A DNA stretch of 11,012 nucleotides from Prevotella sp. (GTDB lineage Bacteria > Bacteroidota > Bacteroidia > Bacteroidales > Bacteroidaceae). Positions 1 through 8,000 of this stretch are shown here, one piece after another. How positions within the stretch are numbered: the stretch's first letter is position 1; each line of letters begins with the position of its first letter. Location of the stretch: the NCBI GenBank assembly GCA_016283605.1, contig JAEENF010000071.1, positions 1-11,012 on the forward strand, written 5' to 3'. A program made the position numbers and the translations under genes. The notes under the pieces were generated by a model. That model saw only the letters and a list, made by a program, of their open reading frames with translations. It did no database searches and had not been told where the DNA came from.

Positions 1-2
1 TG

Positions 3-1274
3 ACGGCGATCTGTCCCTGTATCGGGGCGCTGGCAACGGGCGTGGCGCTCGACGTTCACGGACAGAAGAAGGGACTGAACCTCATTGCCTACATCGTCGG
101 TGACTTTGCCTCAGGGAAGGGAAAGATTGACCCGGTGATTGACGCCTGGATGGGAGAGCTGAAAGCGCTCGACAAGATGTACCAGAAACAGGAAGACGAC
201 TGGCGCGCCAAGTTCCGTGCGGCTAAAAACAAGAAAGAACAGCCGGAAGAACCAAAATTGCCTGTACGTTGCCTGACGCTGAACAACACGGTGGCCAACC
301 TCGCCGAACGTCTGGCGAATACGGAGGAGAAGCACGCCTTCTCGTTCACGCCAGAAGCCGACACGGTGGCGCAGAAGTGGAAGTCGGCGATGAGCGATTT
401 TTCGGTGATGCTACGTCAGAGCTACGACGGCACCAGATATGAGCGTGAGGCCAGAAGTGCAGAGGCCGTGAACGTACATATCGAGCATCTGCTTTGGTGT
501 GTGACGATGTGTGGGACCCCCGATGCCCTATTCCGCGTAGTATCCAACTATACGGACGGTTTCCAGAGCCGTATCGCCGTAGCCCGCACACCCGACAACA
601 CGTTCGCCAAGCTGGAGGATAAGCCTGCTTTGCTGACAGCGAGACAGACGGAGCGCATCCAACAGATTGCCCATCTGCTGCCGCTGATGCAGGGTGAGAT
701 CGTCCTGCCCAAACTCGAGGCACGAGGTAGGGAATGGCTGGAGAAGATCCGTCTGGAGACGATGATGAACGACGATAGGGTGAAGGCCCGTCAGCGCTTC
801 CGCGTCTGTGTGACCGCGCAGAGAATGACCTGTTGTGTGATGCTCTGTAAAGTCTGTGAGTCGCTGATTCAGAAACACGGGCTGAGCGGTGCAGAGAATC
901 AGCTGAAGCAGAACCCCAACCTCTGGAAGGAACAGCTGCTGAAGGCTCAGACACCGCAGATGCTGGACATCTACGACGTGATAGCCGACTCGCTGATAGA
1001 GAATGCCCTTTATTTCTTCCGCGAACGTATAGAGAACGCCTTCCGTAGTCGGGACTATGCAGGCGGGACGAGCGGGGAACGTACGAGGCGCAGCAAGAAT
1101 GATTCTATCTATGCGCGGCTGGATCCGCAATTTACCGAAGACCAGGCCATGCAGCACTCGGTGGCCATCAAGGGCGCAGGAGTGACCCGAAATAGTGTTC
1201 GTCAGATGTTGAAGAACTGGCGGAAACAGGGGTTGATAGAACGATTAGAAGATAATCGGTTTAGAAAATTGTAA
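3..1274 (+). CDS. DUF3987 family P-loop protein with C-terminal winged helix (5' truncated by window edge)
   Basis: The frame is open from the first bases of the window, so the gene starts upstream; a GTG at 42 is only an internal valine. About 423 residues are visible. A Walker A-like GDFASGKG lies at visible residues 33-40, with Gly in place of the usual Ser/Thr after Lys. Next come a Lys/Glu-rich stretch, an FSFTPEAD segment near residue 110, an LRQSYDG segment, and CGTPDALFRVV...DGFQSRIAVAR, an order I associate with DUF3987 proteins. The last 55 or so residues (GAGVTRNSVRQMLKNWRKQGLIERL) look like a winged helix, suggesting DNA binding. In Bacteroidales such proteins often carry an N-terminal primase-like or BT4734-like part and sit on mobile or accessory loci beside a cell-wall hydrolase gene, as here. 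An ATP-dependent replication or DNA-processing role is inferred, not shown. Family call fairly sure; function unsure. Confidence 0.75.
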   Translation, partial: TAICPCIGALATGVALDVHGQKKGLNLIAYIVGDFASGKGKIDPVIDAWMGELKALDKMYQKQEDDWRAKFRAAKNKKEQPEEPKLPVRCLTLNNTVANLAERLANTEEKHAFSFTPEADTVAQKWKSAMSDFSVMLRQSYDGTRYEREARSAEAVNVHIEHLLWCVTMCGTPDALFRVVSNYTDGFQSRIAVARTPDNTFAKLEDKPALLTARQTERIQQIAHLLPLMQGEIVLPKLEARGREWLEKIRLETMMNDDRVKARQRFRVCVTAQRMTCCVMLCKVCESLIQKHGLSGAENQLKQNPNLWKEQLLKAQTPQMLDIYDVIADSLIENALYFFRERIENAFRSRDYAGGTSGERTRRSKNDSIYARLDPQFTEDQAMQHSVAIKGAGVTRNSVRQMLKNWRKQGLIERLEDNRFRKL

Positions 1275-1275
1275 T

Positions 1276-1306
1276 GGTCATTATGGTCAATTGTCAATTG
1301 TCATTA
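1276..1306. repeat. GTCAATT-type heptamer repeat between the DUF3987 and M15 genes
   Basis: Two adjacent perfect GTCAATT units (1286-1292 and 1293-1299) are followed by GTCATTA (1300-1306). Another GTCATTA lies just before at 1277-1283. The block fills most of the 55-base gap between the DUF3987 stop and the likely ATG of the next gene. I see no promoter or hairpin in the gap, so the two genes are probably co-transcribed. Function unknown. Confidence 0.6.
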
Positions 1307-1329
1307 GTAAAAATCAAATTTTAATTCGT

Positions 1330-1878
1330 ATGGAAAAAGTTGAAATCAATAAGCAAGCAAAACTCTCCGAGCACTTTTCGCTCGGAGAGATGACCAAGAC
1401 GAGTTATCATCCGCTGGATGGGAACATCCCGTCGAGGGTGCATATCGAGAACCTCATTAATCTCTGTGAGAACTGGTTGGAAGAACTTAGGAGCAGGTAT
1501 AATTTGCTCTACGGTCAGAGGAAGGTGACACGCGAGGGACAGCCCCCCTGTAATTCGGTCGCTGAGCTCCCTGCTCACAGAGGGGACAGTCCCTGTGTGT
1601 CACAGGAGAGCCCGATCGTAATCAATAGTGGTTTCAGGTCGCCGGAGGTGAATCAGAAATGCGGCGGCGCCAAGAACTCGAACCATCTGACAGGTTGTGC
1701 GGTGGACATCCACTGCGCGGGTAAGGAGCAGGCGATACGCTATGCCTGTATCCTGCTGGACATCGCGGATGGTAAGAAGATGGACTTCGATGAACTAATT
1801 TTGGAGAAGCGCGGCACGACCATCTGGGTGCATTTCGCGGTGCGACCCAAGGGCAACCGCTGCTACGTGGACTTCTAA
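1330..1878 (+). CDS. M15-family zinc D-Ala-D-Ala carboxypeptidase-like protein (Peptidase_M15_3 type)
   Basis: This 182-residue protein probably cleaves peptide crosslinks or stems in peptidoglycan. The M15 zinc site is visible: SGFRSPEVNQ (100-109), then SNHLTGCAVDIH with His119 and Asp126, and WVHFAV with His168; Glu155 in FDELI is a candidate catalytic acid/base. The N-terminal half (LSEHFSLGEM...GNIPSRVHIENLINLCENWLEELRSRYN) matches the helical lead-in of this subfamily. The start at 1330 is preferred because the upstream TTG at 1291 would only translate the junction repeat. No signal peptide is seen, so the protein is cytoplasmic or released by lysis or another route. The protein is longer than the roughly 150 residues I expect: residues 66-92 are encoded by a palindromic element inserted in the loop before the conserved SGFRS motif. 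The active site looks intact. It follows the DUF3987 gene by 55 bases, a pairing common in Bacteroidales accessory loci. Confidence 0.88.
   Translation: MEKVEINKQAKLSEHFSLGEMTKTSYHPLDGNIPSRVHIENLINLCENWLEELRSRYNLLYGQRKVTREGQPPCNSVAELPAHRGDSPCVSQESPIVINSGFRSPEVNQKCGGAKNSNHLTGCAVDIHCAGKEQAIRYACILLDIADGKKMDFDELILEKRGTTIWVHFAVRPKGNRCYVDF
1525..1603. repeat. REP-like imperfect palindrome inserted inside the M15 peptidase gene
   Basis: Two 27-base arms (1525-1551 and 1577-1603) are inverted copies of each other, allowing a one-base slip and a few mismatches. Both begin or end in GTGACAC/GTGTCAC and share an AGGGAC block and a C-rich block ending CTGT. The right arm contains the odd palindrome GGGACAGTCCC (1583-1593), and the left arm a degenerate copy. 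The 25-base middle holds a small GAGC/GCTC hairpin. The whole element is read through in frame with no stop codon. It resembles the REP/REPIN class of short palindromes moved by RAYT (Y1 tyrosine) transposases; no RAYT gene is in the window. Confidence 0.7.
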
Positions 1879-1902
1879 ATTATAAAAATAGAAGTTCAAA
1901 AG

Positions 1903-1934
1903 TTTGGATGGTAATGAAAAAATCGCTATCTTTG
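1903..1934 (+). promoter_or_regulatory. Bacteroidetes-type promoter of the sigma factor gene
   Basis: TTTG at 1903-1906 is the -33 element and TATCTTTG at 1927-1934 the -7 element (consensus TAnnTTTG), with exactly 20 bases between. This is the spacing used by the primary sigma factor of Bacteroidetes. Transcription would start near 1940, leaving a leader of only about 12 bases before the ATG at 1952. The leader is AT-rich and has no Shine-Dalgarno site, as is normal in this phylum. Confidence 0.8.
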
Positions 1935-1951
1935 CACCAAACATTTAAAAT

Positions 1952-2665
1952 ATGGAAGAATCAGGATTGAACAAATATCTCGACGCCATCGGTCGTGAGT
2001 CGCTGTTGAGCGCTGATGAGGAGCGCCAGTTGTCGGAACGAATCCTCAAGGGCGACAGCCGGGCGCTGAACAAACTCATCGAGGCCAATCTGCGGTTTGT
2101 GGTGAGCATCGCCAACCAGTATAAGGGCAAGGGCCTGCAGATGGACGATCTGGTGAGTGAAGGCAATATCGGGCTGATGAAGGCTGCAGGCAAGTTCGAC
2201 GCTTCGCGGGGGACGCGTTTCGTGAACTACGCCGTGGCGCATGTCCGTCAGCAGATAGAAAAGGCCATCAGTCAGCAGGAGGGGCTCTATAAGCTGCCTC
2301 GTGACGTGAAGAACGAATCTGCCGCACGTCTGCAGAGTCAGCCGCTGTCCGTCGATGCACCGTTGGGCCATCGCACGAACATGAGTCTTCTGGCTGTCCT
2401 TGTCAACCGCGATGCCCCGTTGGCTGACGAACGTGTGCATTCTGAGACGGTAGAGAAGGCCATCGAATATGCGCTGACCTCACTTGACGGACGGGAGGCG
2501 AGAATTGTCAACGCCTTCTTCGGCATCAATCAGGAGCATGAGACGATGGCGGAGATCGCGGAGGACATGGACCTGAAGCGTGAGCGTGTTCGTCAGATCA
2601 GAGACAAGGCCGTACGCAAACTCAGAAAGGCCTACAAGACCTATCTGTTGACGATGCGAACCTGA
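1952..2665 (+). CDS. Short RpoD-like sigma-70 family RNA polymerase sigma factor, region 3 mostly deleted
   Basis: A 237-residue sigma-70 factor. Region 1.2 is at 4-36 (LNKYLDAIGRESLLSADEE). Region 2 is at about 37-109, with ANLRFVVSIANQY, DDLVSEGNIGLMKAAGKFD and RFVNYAVAHVRQQI. A SVDAPLG...LLAVLVNRDAPLADE segment at 133-160 matches the region 3.2 'finger' of Bacteroidetes primary sigma. Region 4 is at about 165-227, with helix-turn-helix MAEIAEDMDLKRERVRQIRDKAVRKLR. Compared from memory with the roughly 286-residue primary sigma of Bacteroides, about 50 residues between region 2 and the finger (regions 3.0/3.1) are missing. The WW pair of region 2.3, used to open the -10 element, is Ala96-His97. 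It is thus probably an alternative factor with altered promoter recognition, not the housekeeping one. It has its own promoter and is not an ECF factor, since it keeps region 1.2 and the finger. No anti-sigma gene is adjacent. Regulon unknown. Confidence 0.9.
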   Translation: MEESGLNKYLDAIGRESLLSADEERQLSERILKGDSRALNKLIEANLRFVVSIANQYKGKGLQMDDLVSEGNIGLMKAAGKFDASRGTRFVNYAVAHVRQQIEKAISQQEGLYKLPRDVKNESAARLQSQPLSVDAPLGHRTNMSLLAVLVNRDAPLADERVHSETVEKAIEYALTSLDGREARIVNAFFGINQEHETMAEIAEDMDLKRERVRQIRDKAVRKLRKAYKTYLLTMRT

Positions 2666-2687
2666 TTCTACCTGAAGCGTATAATTG

Positions 2688-2720
2688 AAGAGGCGTAACC
2701 CAAACTGGATTACGCCTCTT
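2688..2720. terminator. Bidirectional intrinsic terminator between sigma gene and susD
   Basis: A perfect 11-bp stem (AAGAGGCGTAA at 2688-2698 with its complement at 2710-2720) encloses an 11-base loop that can add two more C-G pairs. It sits 22 bases after the sigma stop codon and 29 bases beyond the susD stop on the other strand, between convergent genes. The downstream T tract is modest on either strand (AAGTTTA on plus), so efficiency is inferred from the stem. Confidence 0.8.
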
Positions 2721-2749
2721 AAGTTTATGGTGTGCTTGAGAGAGAAAAA

Positions 2750-5008
2750 TTATTCTGCCAGGGGGTCGAATGTGCCATTGGCACCACCATTGTTGTAATC
2801 CTGCCAGCCGATGGTCTGTGGCAGCTGGGCGTTGTGCGTCTGTGCACCATAGGGGATACCCAGCAGGTAGTACTTCGGCAGGAAGGTGATATACTTCAGG
2901 TTCTTCTGAGAGTCGTAGCCGTCGCCGCTCTTGTAGGTGGTCATGAGATTCTCAGCATACCACGTCTTGAGGGTCTCCAGCTGTGAGGCGATATCGGCCT
3001 TGCTGAAGTTTACGCCTGCAGGACGCTCGACAGCTGCCAGAGGATCACTATCGTAGGTCGTACCGCCGACACCGTATTTCAGGGCTGTCTGGAACTCTAC
3101 GTTCTCACGACGCTGACCATTGAAGGGCTTGAAGCCCAACCATGTGCAGGTGTTGCCTCCCCAGCCGCTGAGCTGCCAAGAAGACGGTGCACCCTCGGGC
3201 AGTGAGGCACCACCGTCGAAGAGCATCCAACGACGCATGTCGTCGAAGCGCTTGCCCTCGTAGGCAAACTCGATCTGACGCTCGTAGAGGATAGCACTCA
3301 TACAGGTGGCCTGATCGGCGGCGAGGTTGGCCTGCAGACCGTAATTGTTCTCGGCCGTATAGCCTGCACGCTGACGGATCTGCTGCAGGTAAGTGACAGC
3401 TTCGCCCATCTGTCCGGCACCACAGGCGGCTTCGGCGAGGTTCAAGAGTACCTCGGCATAGCGCAGCTCGATGAGGGGAGCGGCAGAGTAGAAGGGAGCT
3501 GAGCCCTTGCTGTCGCCAGCGACATACTGATAGAGTGGGGAGCTGTTGACATCCATATCGTCGCTCTTCTTGCGGACGTAGATACCGCTCTTGCTGGAGA
3601 GCAGGTTGTCGGCACCATAGGAGTTGCCGCTGAAGGCATCGCCTGACTCGTTCTTCTCCGTATACCATACGTAGTTCCACAGGACATAGTCCTTACCGCC
3701 GTTATACGAGGGGTTGTGGCTGTCGCGCAACGTGGCATCGCCATTATAGGCCCAACGGAAGCCAGGGAAGGCGAAGGTGCGATAGAAACGCGGATCGCGG
3801 TTCAGGAAAGGTGCGTTCTCGTCGTAGGCGTACTGGCTGCGCTCCAACTTGGTATAGGTGTCCTTGTAAGTGCGCTCGCCGAGTTTGTCGATGCTGGTGA
3901 GCACAGACAGATCGGGAATCTTACCGTCGGCCATCGGGAAGAGCTCGACGAGGGCCAGTCCGGCACTCTTACCACCGCCGCCAGTGTTTGCAGGACGGAT
4001 GTCGCGCTCCCAGCGGTTGTTCTTCTGATTGTCGAGACCGTCACCTCCGATGTTGTTATGAAGGGCTACGAAGACGGCTTCAGGGTTCTGACCAGTGGTG
4101 AGGAACTGTGCGGCGAAGTCGCTGCCGTTGACATTGTTGCCTGTCTGGTAAAGACCATAGCCGCAGGCGTTGATGGTCGACAGGTCGTTCTTCATCTCGT
4201 TGTAGGCATTGGTCCAACGGTTCTGGTCGTTGGCCCTGTTGAAGATGGGGCTGGCCCAGAGCAGCAGCACACGACCCTTGAGGGCAAGGGCTGTACCTGT
4301 GGTGACACGTCCGTAGTCGTCGCCTGTCCATCCACCGTGGGTGGTCTTTTCCTTCAGCATCGTGGCGGCCTTGTTCAGGTCGTCGAGGATGAAGTCGATG
4401 CAGGCCTTGGTAGACGAGCGTGGGGTGTAGTTCTCGGGAACGGGATCAAGCAGTTCGGTTACGATGGGTACACCACCGTACCACTTCACGAGGTTGTAGT
4501 AGCACCAGGCACGGAAGAAGTAGCCCTGTCCCAGCAGGATGTTCTTCTGCTCATCGGACAGGGTGCTCTCAGAGACTCCCTTCAGGAAGTCGTTGACGTT
4601 ACGGATGCGGCCGTAGACGGAGTTCTGGATGTTGTTGTGGGTTCCCATGAAGTAGTCGGGCACACCGTTGGTGCCACTCATGGATGACAGCTCCTTCTCA
4701 GAATCAACGAAATCGCTGAAACCGGAATACTCTTCAGTAGACTTGGCTGCGATGTCGGCAGCACCCATCGACACGGAGAGGTAGTTGGTGCCGGAGGTCA
4801 GGTCGCCGGTCTGGGGCAGACACCAGGCATAGATGTCGTTCAGACGGCCGTTGGCTCCCTCGAAGTAGTTGTACATATCCTTGTTCACGTTGTCGTAGTT
4901 CTTCTTCTCCTCCAGGAAACTATCACTGCAAGACGTGAAGCCAATAACCAATGAACAATAACCAATAACAGTTATAATGCTGCTCAATTTTTTTATCTTG
5001 GTCATCAT
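2750..5008 (-). CDS. SusD/RagB-family outer-membrane glycan-binding lipoprotein
   Basis: A 752-residue SusD homologue, the surface lid that captures oligosaccharide for the SusC channel encoded just upstream. A lipoprotein signal peptide ends in VIGFTSC with Cys27, followed by SDSFLEEKK, a typical mature SusD start. Family marks include GQGYFFRAWCYYNLVKWYGGVPIV near residues 160-185, ALALKGRVLLLWASPIFN near 230-250, LIELRYAEVLLNLAEAACGAG near 510-530, IRQRAGYT near 540 and ERQIEFAYEGKRFDDMRRW near 575-592. At 752 residues it is longer than the 500-650 usual for the family; the extra length is spread across the middle and C-terminal part. The ATG at 5008 lies 36 bases after the susC stop, and the start region copies that of susC (a shared ATGATGACCAA start). 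Codons 13-23 of the signal peptide consist of a 7-base repeat. No gene follows in the operon: the next gene is convergent, beyond a terminator. Ligand unknown. Confidence 0.95.
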   Translation of the reverse strand: MMTKIKKLSSIITVIGYCSLVIGFTSCSDSFLEEKKNYDNVNKDMYNYFEGANGRLNDIYAWCLPQTGDLTSGTNYLSVSMGAADIAAKSTEEYSGFSDFVDSEKELSSMSGTNGVPDYFMGTHNNIQNSVYGRIRNVNDFLKGVSESTLSDEQKNILLGQGYFFRAWCYYNLVKWYGGVPIVTELLDPVPENYTPRSSTKACIDFILDDLNKAATMLKEKTTHGGWTGDDYGRVTTGTALALKGRVLLLWASPIFNRANDQNRWTNAYNEMKNDLSTINACGYGLYQTGNNVNGSDFAAQFLTTGQNPEAVFVALHNNIGGDGLDNQKNNRWERDIRPANTGGGGKSAGLALVELFPMADGKIPDLSVLTSIDKLGERTYKDTYTKLERSQYAYDENAPFLNRDPRFYRTFAFPGFRWAYNGDATLRDSHNPSYNGGKDYVLWNYVWYTEKNESGDAFSGNSYGADNLLSSKSGIYVRKKSDDMDVNSSPLYQYVAGDSKGSAPFYSAAPLIELRYAEVLLNLAEAACGAGQMGEAVTYLQQIRQRAGYTAENNYGLQANLAADQATCMSAILYERQIEFAYEGKRFDDMRRWMLFDGGASLPEGAPSSWQLSGWGGNTCTWLGFKPFNGQRRENVEFQTALKYGVGGTTYDSDPLAAVERPAGVNFSKADIASQLETLKTWYAENLMTTYKSGDGYDSQKNLKYITFLPKYYLLGIPYGAQTHNAQLPQTIGWQDYNNGGANGTFDPLAE
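4941..4969 (-). repeat. GTTATTG heptamer repeat forming the susD signal-peptide codons
   Basis: On the minus strand, GTTATTG occurs at 4969-4963, 4962-4956 and 4948-4942, with a variant TTCATTG at 4955-4949, giving four head-to-tail heptamers. They encode the hydrophobic core (VIGYCSLVIG) of the SusD lipoprotein signal. Because 7 is not a multiple of 3, gain or loss of one unit would shift the reading frame. Confidence 0.75.
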
Positions 5009-5045
5009 AATTTCTAATTTCTAATTATTAATTCCTAATTTATAT
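5009..5045 (-). repeat. AT-rich heptamer leader between susC and susD
   Basis: Read on the plus strand, the gap holds TTTCTAA (5011-5017), TTTCTAA (5018-5024), TTATTAA (5025-5031) and TTCCTAA (5032-5038). It fills the space between the susC stop (5045-5047) and the susD ATG at 5008. On the coding strand this gives AATTAGAAATTAGAAATT directly before ATGATG. There is no Shine-Dalgarno site and no hairpin, so it probably serves as an unstructured translation leader inside the operon. Confidence 0.7.
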
Positions 5046-8000
5046 CAGAAGCTCAGATTGACACCAATGGTCCACGAACGCAGGTTGGGATAGGTGCCGT
5101 AGCTGCCTGCCATCGGATTCATGAACTTGTCGGGATAAGGATTGTAGAAGTTGATAAGGTTCTGTCCTGTGACATTGACACGTGCACTCTTGACAGCAAT
5201 CTTCTTGGTCCACTTCGAGGGGATGGTGTAGGCCAGTGTGAGACGTGTGAGACGGATGCTGGTGGCACTGACGCGCCAGAAGCTAGAGGTCGTGGCGTTC
5301 ACACTCTGATAGGCCAGGTTAGGATACTCAGCCTCGCGGTTCTGCTTCATCAGCAGACGGCCGCTGCCATCGTAGATGTCCTGATAGACGTACATGTTGT
5401 CTGGATTCCAGAACGACGGCATGTTGTAGTACTCGATGTTGGAGCCTGAAGCCACACCGATGGCCTGTGCAGGCAGGGTCGTGTAGCCGCCCCAGCTGGC
5501 ACCAAGCTGTGTGGTCAGCGAGATACCCTTCCAGTCGGCACCGAGGTTCATCGTGAAGCCGTAAGGATTAGAACGGTTGGAGAGGCAGACCTGGTCGTTG
5601 TCCTTGTCGACGATACCATCAGGACCGTCGTAGGTTCCTGTAGCCTGGTTGTAGGCACCACGGACATCCTTGTAGATGAGCATACCTGGACGTACCTTGT
5701 CCTTCGTCATACCCATATAGCTGGTGATGTTGTAGGTGTCGAAGTATTCCTCGATGTCCTGGAACGAACGGAACATGCCGATGCACTGCATACCCCAGGT
5801 GCCGATGTCTGTACGGCTGCCCTTGGTGATCTGACGGTAGAGATACTCCTTGGCGAAGTCCATCATCAGCACCTCGTTGTCGGAATAGCCGGTATTGATG
5901 CCTATGCGGTAGCTGAAGTCCTTGCCGATCTTATCGCGCCAGGTGATGCCGATTTCCCATCCCCAGTTATTGATCTCACCGAGGTTGGTAGATGCCGACT
6001 GTGTGCCGATGGACGTAGGAATCTCCTGAGCCAGGTTCAACAGCATCTCGCGGTTCTTCTCGTTGTAGTAGTCTACATTGATGGCCAGACGCTTGCGGAG
6101 CACCTGAAGGTCGATACCGATGTTGGTCTTGTAGGACTTATCCCAGTGTACATCCTCATTAATTGCGGAGTTGCTCTTGTTGATGGTGATACGGTTCTTA
6201 GAGTCGTTGCCGACGCCTGTGCCGAAGACGGGACCACGGTTGGCATCCTGTGCATAGACCTGCATCCACTGCCAGGCGGCGAGGTTGTCACGACCTGTGA
6301 GACCCCAGCTGGCACGGATCTTCAGGAAGTCGATCCAGGCGAGTGACTTGTTCTTCTGGAACCAAGGCTCCTCGCTGATGACCCAACCTGCGGAGATAGC
6401 GGGGAAGGTGCCCCAGTAATTCTTCGGCGCAAACTTGGTAGAGGCATCCGAACGGAGCAGGAACTCGAACAGGTAGCGGTCCTGATAAGCGTAGTTGATA
6501 CGTCCGATATAGGAGAGCGTACCACTCTCAGAGCGTGTGAACACCGTGGTCATCTCACCATCGGCAGAGTTATACTGCAGGGTGGTGAAGGGGTGGGGGT
6601 TCTCGCGCTGGCCCACCAGATACTCACTCTCGGCCTCAGACTTCTCAATGGAGAAGAGTGCGCTGACGTGGTGCTTGCCGAAGTCGCGGGCGTACTGGGC
6701 AGTAAAGTTGATCTGGTAGTTATCAGTACGGGTCATCGTACGGTAAAGCATGTTACCGTTGTTCCAGTTGATGGGGTTGAAGTTGCTTGTTGCGAGGTAG
6801 TCAATGTCGGCATCGTCACCACTGGTCGGGGTGTACATGTGACTGCCTGAGCCATAACGCTTGGTCATCTGGTACAACGTGAAGTTAGAACCGTACTGAT
6901 TGGTCTTGTCGTTGTTGATGCTCTTCGAATAAGTGAAACGGAGCTTCAGACCGTTTAGGATCTTGTTCCATCCGAAGTCGTAATTCAGACTTCCGTTGAT
7001 GTTCATATTATTACTCATCTGACGGCTGAAGTCACCATTGTTCTGCAGCACATCGAAGTTGTAGTACTGGTTCTGGTTCTTCATACCGCCACTGACGCCG
7101 AAGGCAGGAATGGGATTGCCATCGACATATTCAGGCATATAGCGTGGACGGGTGAGCAGGAGGTTATAGTCCTTTTCGTCGCCTGAACCACCAACCTTCA
7201 CGAGGGGTTTGTTCTTCTTGCCGTAGTCACCGCTGACGGTGAGGTTGGCCGTGAGCCACTTGCTGATCTTTACGTCGACACCTGCACGGTAGTTCCAACG
7301 GTCGTAGTCGAGCTTACCCAGGTTACCATCCTGCTTGAAGTAGCTGCCGCCAACGAAATAGCTGACCTTCTCAGTAGCACCACTCACATTGATGGAGTGC
7401 TTCTGCTTGAAGGCTGAACTCCAGTATTTGTCGAGCAGGTCGTAGTCGAGTGACTTCATGGCTTCAAGCTCATCGGCCTGGAAGAGGGCTGTGGTCTTGT
7501 TCAGACTGGTGTTTGTCGGGTCGGCAGCAGCAATGGCATTGTAAAGCCTGCCGTAGTCGTAAGCATTGAGCATCTTAGGACGTGAGATCTCATCGGCAAT
7601 ACCGAAGGTGCCGCTATAACTGATGCTGGGCTCGCCGAGCTTACCTTTCTTGGTGGTCACGAGGATGACACCGTTGGCAGCACGGGCACCATAGACGGCT
7701 GCTGAGGCATCCTTCAATACGGAGATGCTTTCTACCTCAGAGGGGTCGAGGTTGTTGAAGGCTTCAGCACCCAGGTTCTGAGTAGAGTTGCCTACCTTCA
7801 CGTCGTTGGGATAGATATAGCCGTCGATGACGAACAGAGGCTGCTGGGTGGTAGAACCAATCTCGCCGAAGGAGTTGACATCACGGATGGCCAGACGGGC
7901 ATTCTCACCAGGACGGGCATCACCACCGCTGACTGACAGACCGTTGACGAGTCCGCTAAGCGTAGAGGCGAGACCTCCGCTGGCGAGGTCTTGGATGTCA

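Noticed and set aside
42..44. GTG as the start of the DUF3987 gene
   Set aside because: The frame is open to the window edge and the residues before it (TAICPCIGALATG) continue the family sequence, so the true start is upstream.
528..1157. Open frames on the minus strand opposite the DUF3987 gene, including one of 209 codons
   Set aside because: They are antisense to a conserved coding region, with no motif, promoter or leader; treated as shadows.
1291..1329. TTG start extending the M15 protein by 13 residues
   Set aside because: The extension only translates the junction repeat, and the ATG at 1330 gives the expected family N-terminus.
1..2665. Reading DUF3987, M15 peptidase and sigma factor together as a new defence or phage-like system
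   Set aside because: The sigma gene has its own promoter and looks like an independent chromosomal gene. The first two genes match a known accessory pairing, and no nuclease, toxin, integrase or phage structural gene is visible.
3716..4687. 323-codon open frame on the plus strand opposite susD
   Set aside because: It lies wholly antisense to a strongly supported SusD gene, is rich in Val/Gly/Glu as expected of a complementary-frame shadow, and shows no recognisable domain.
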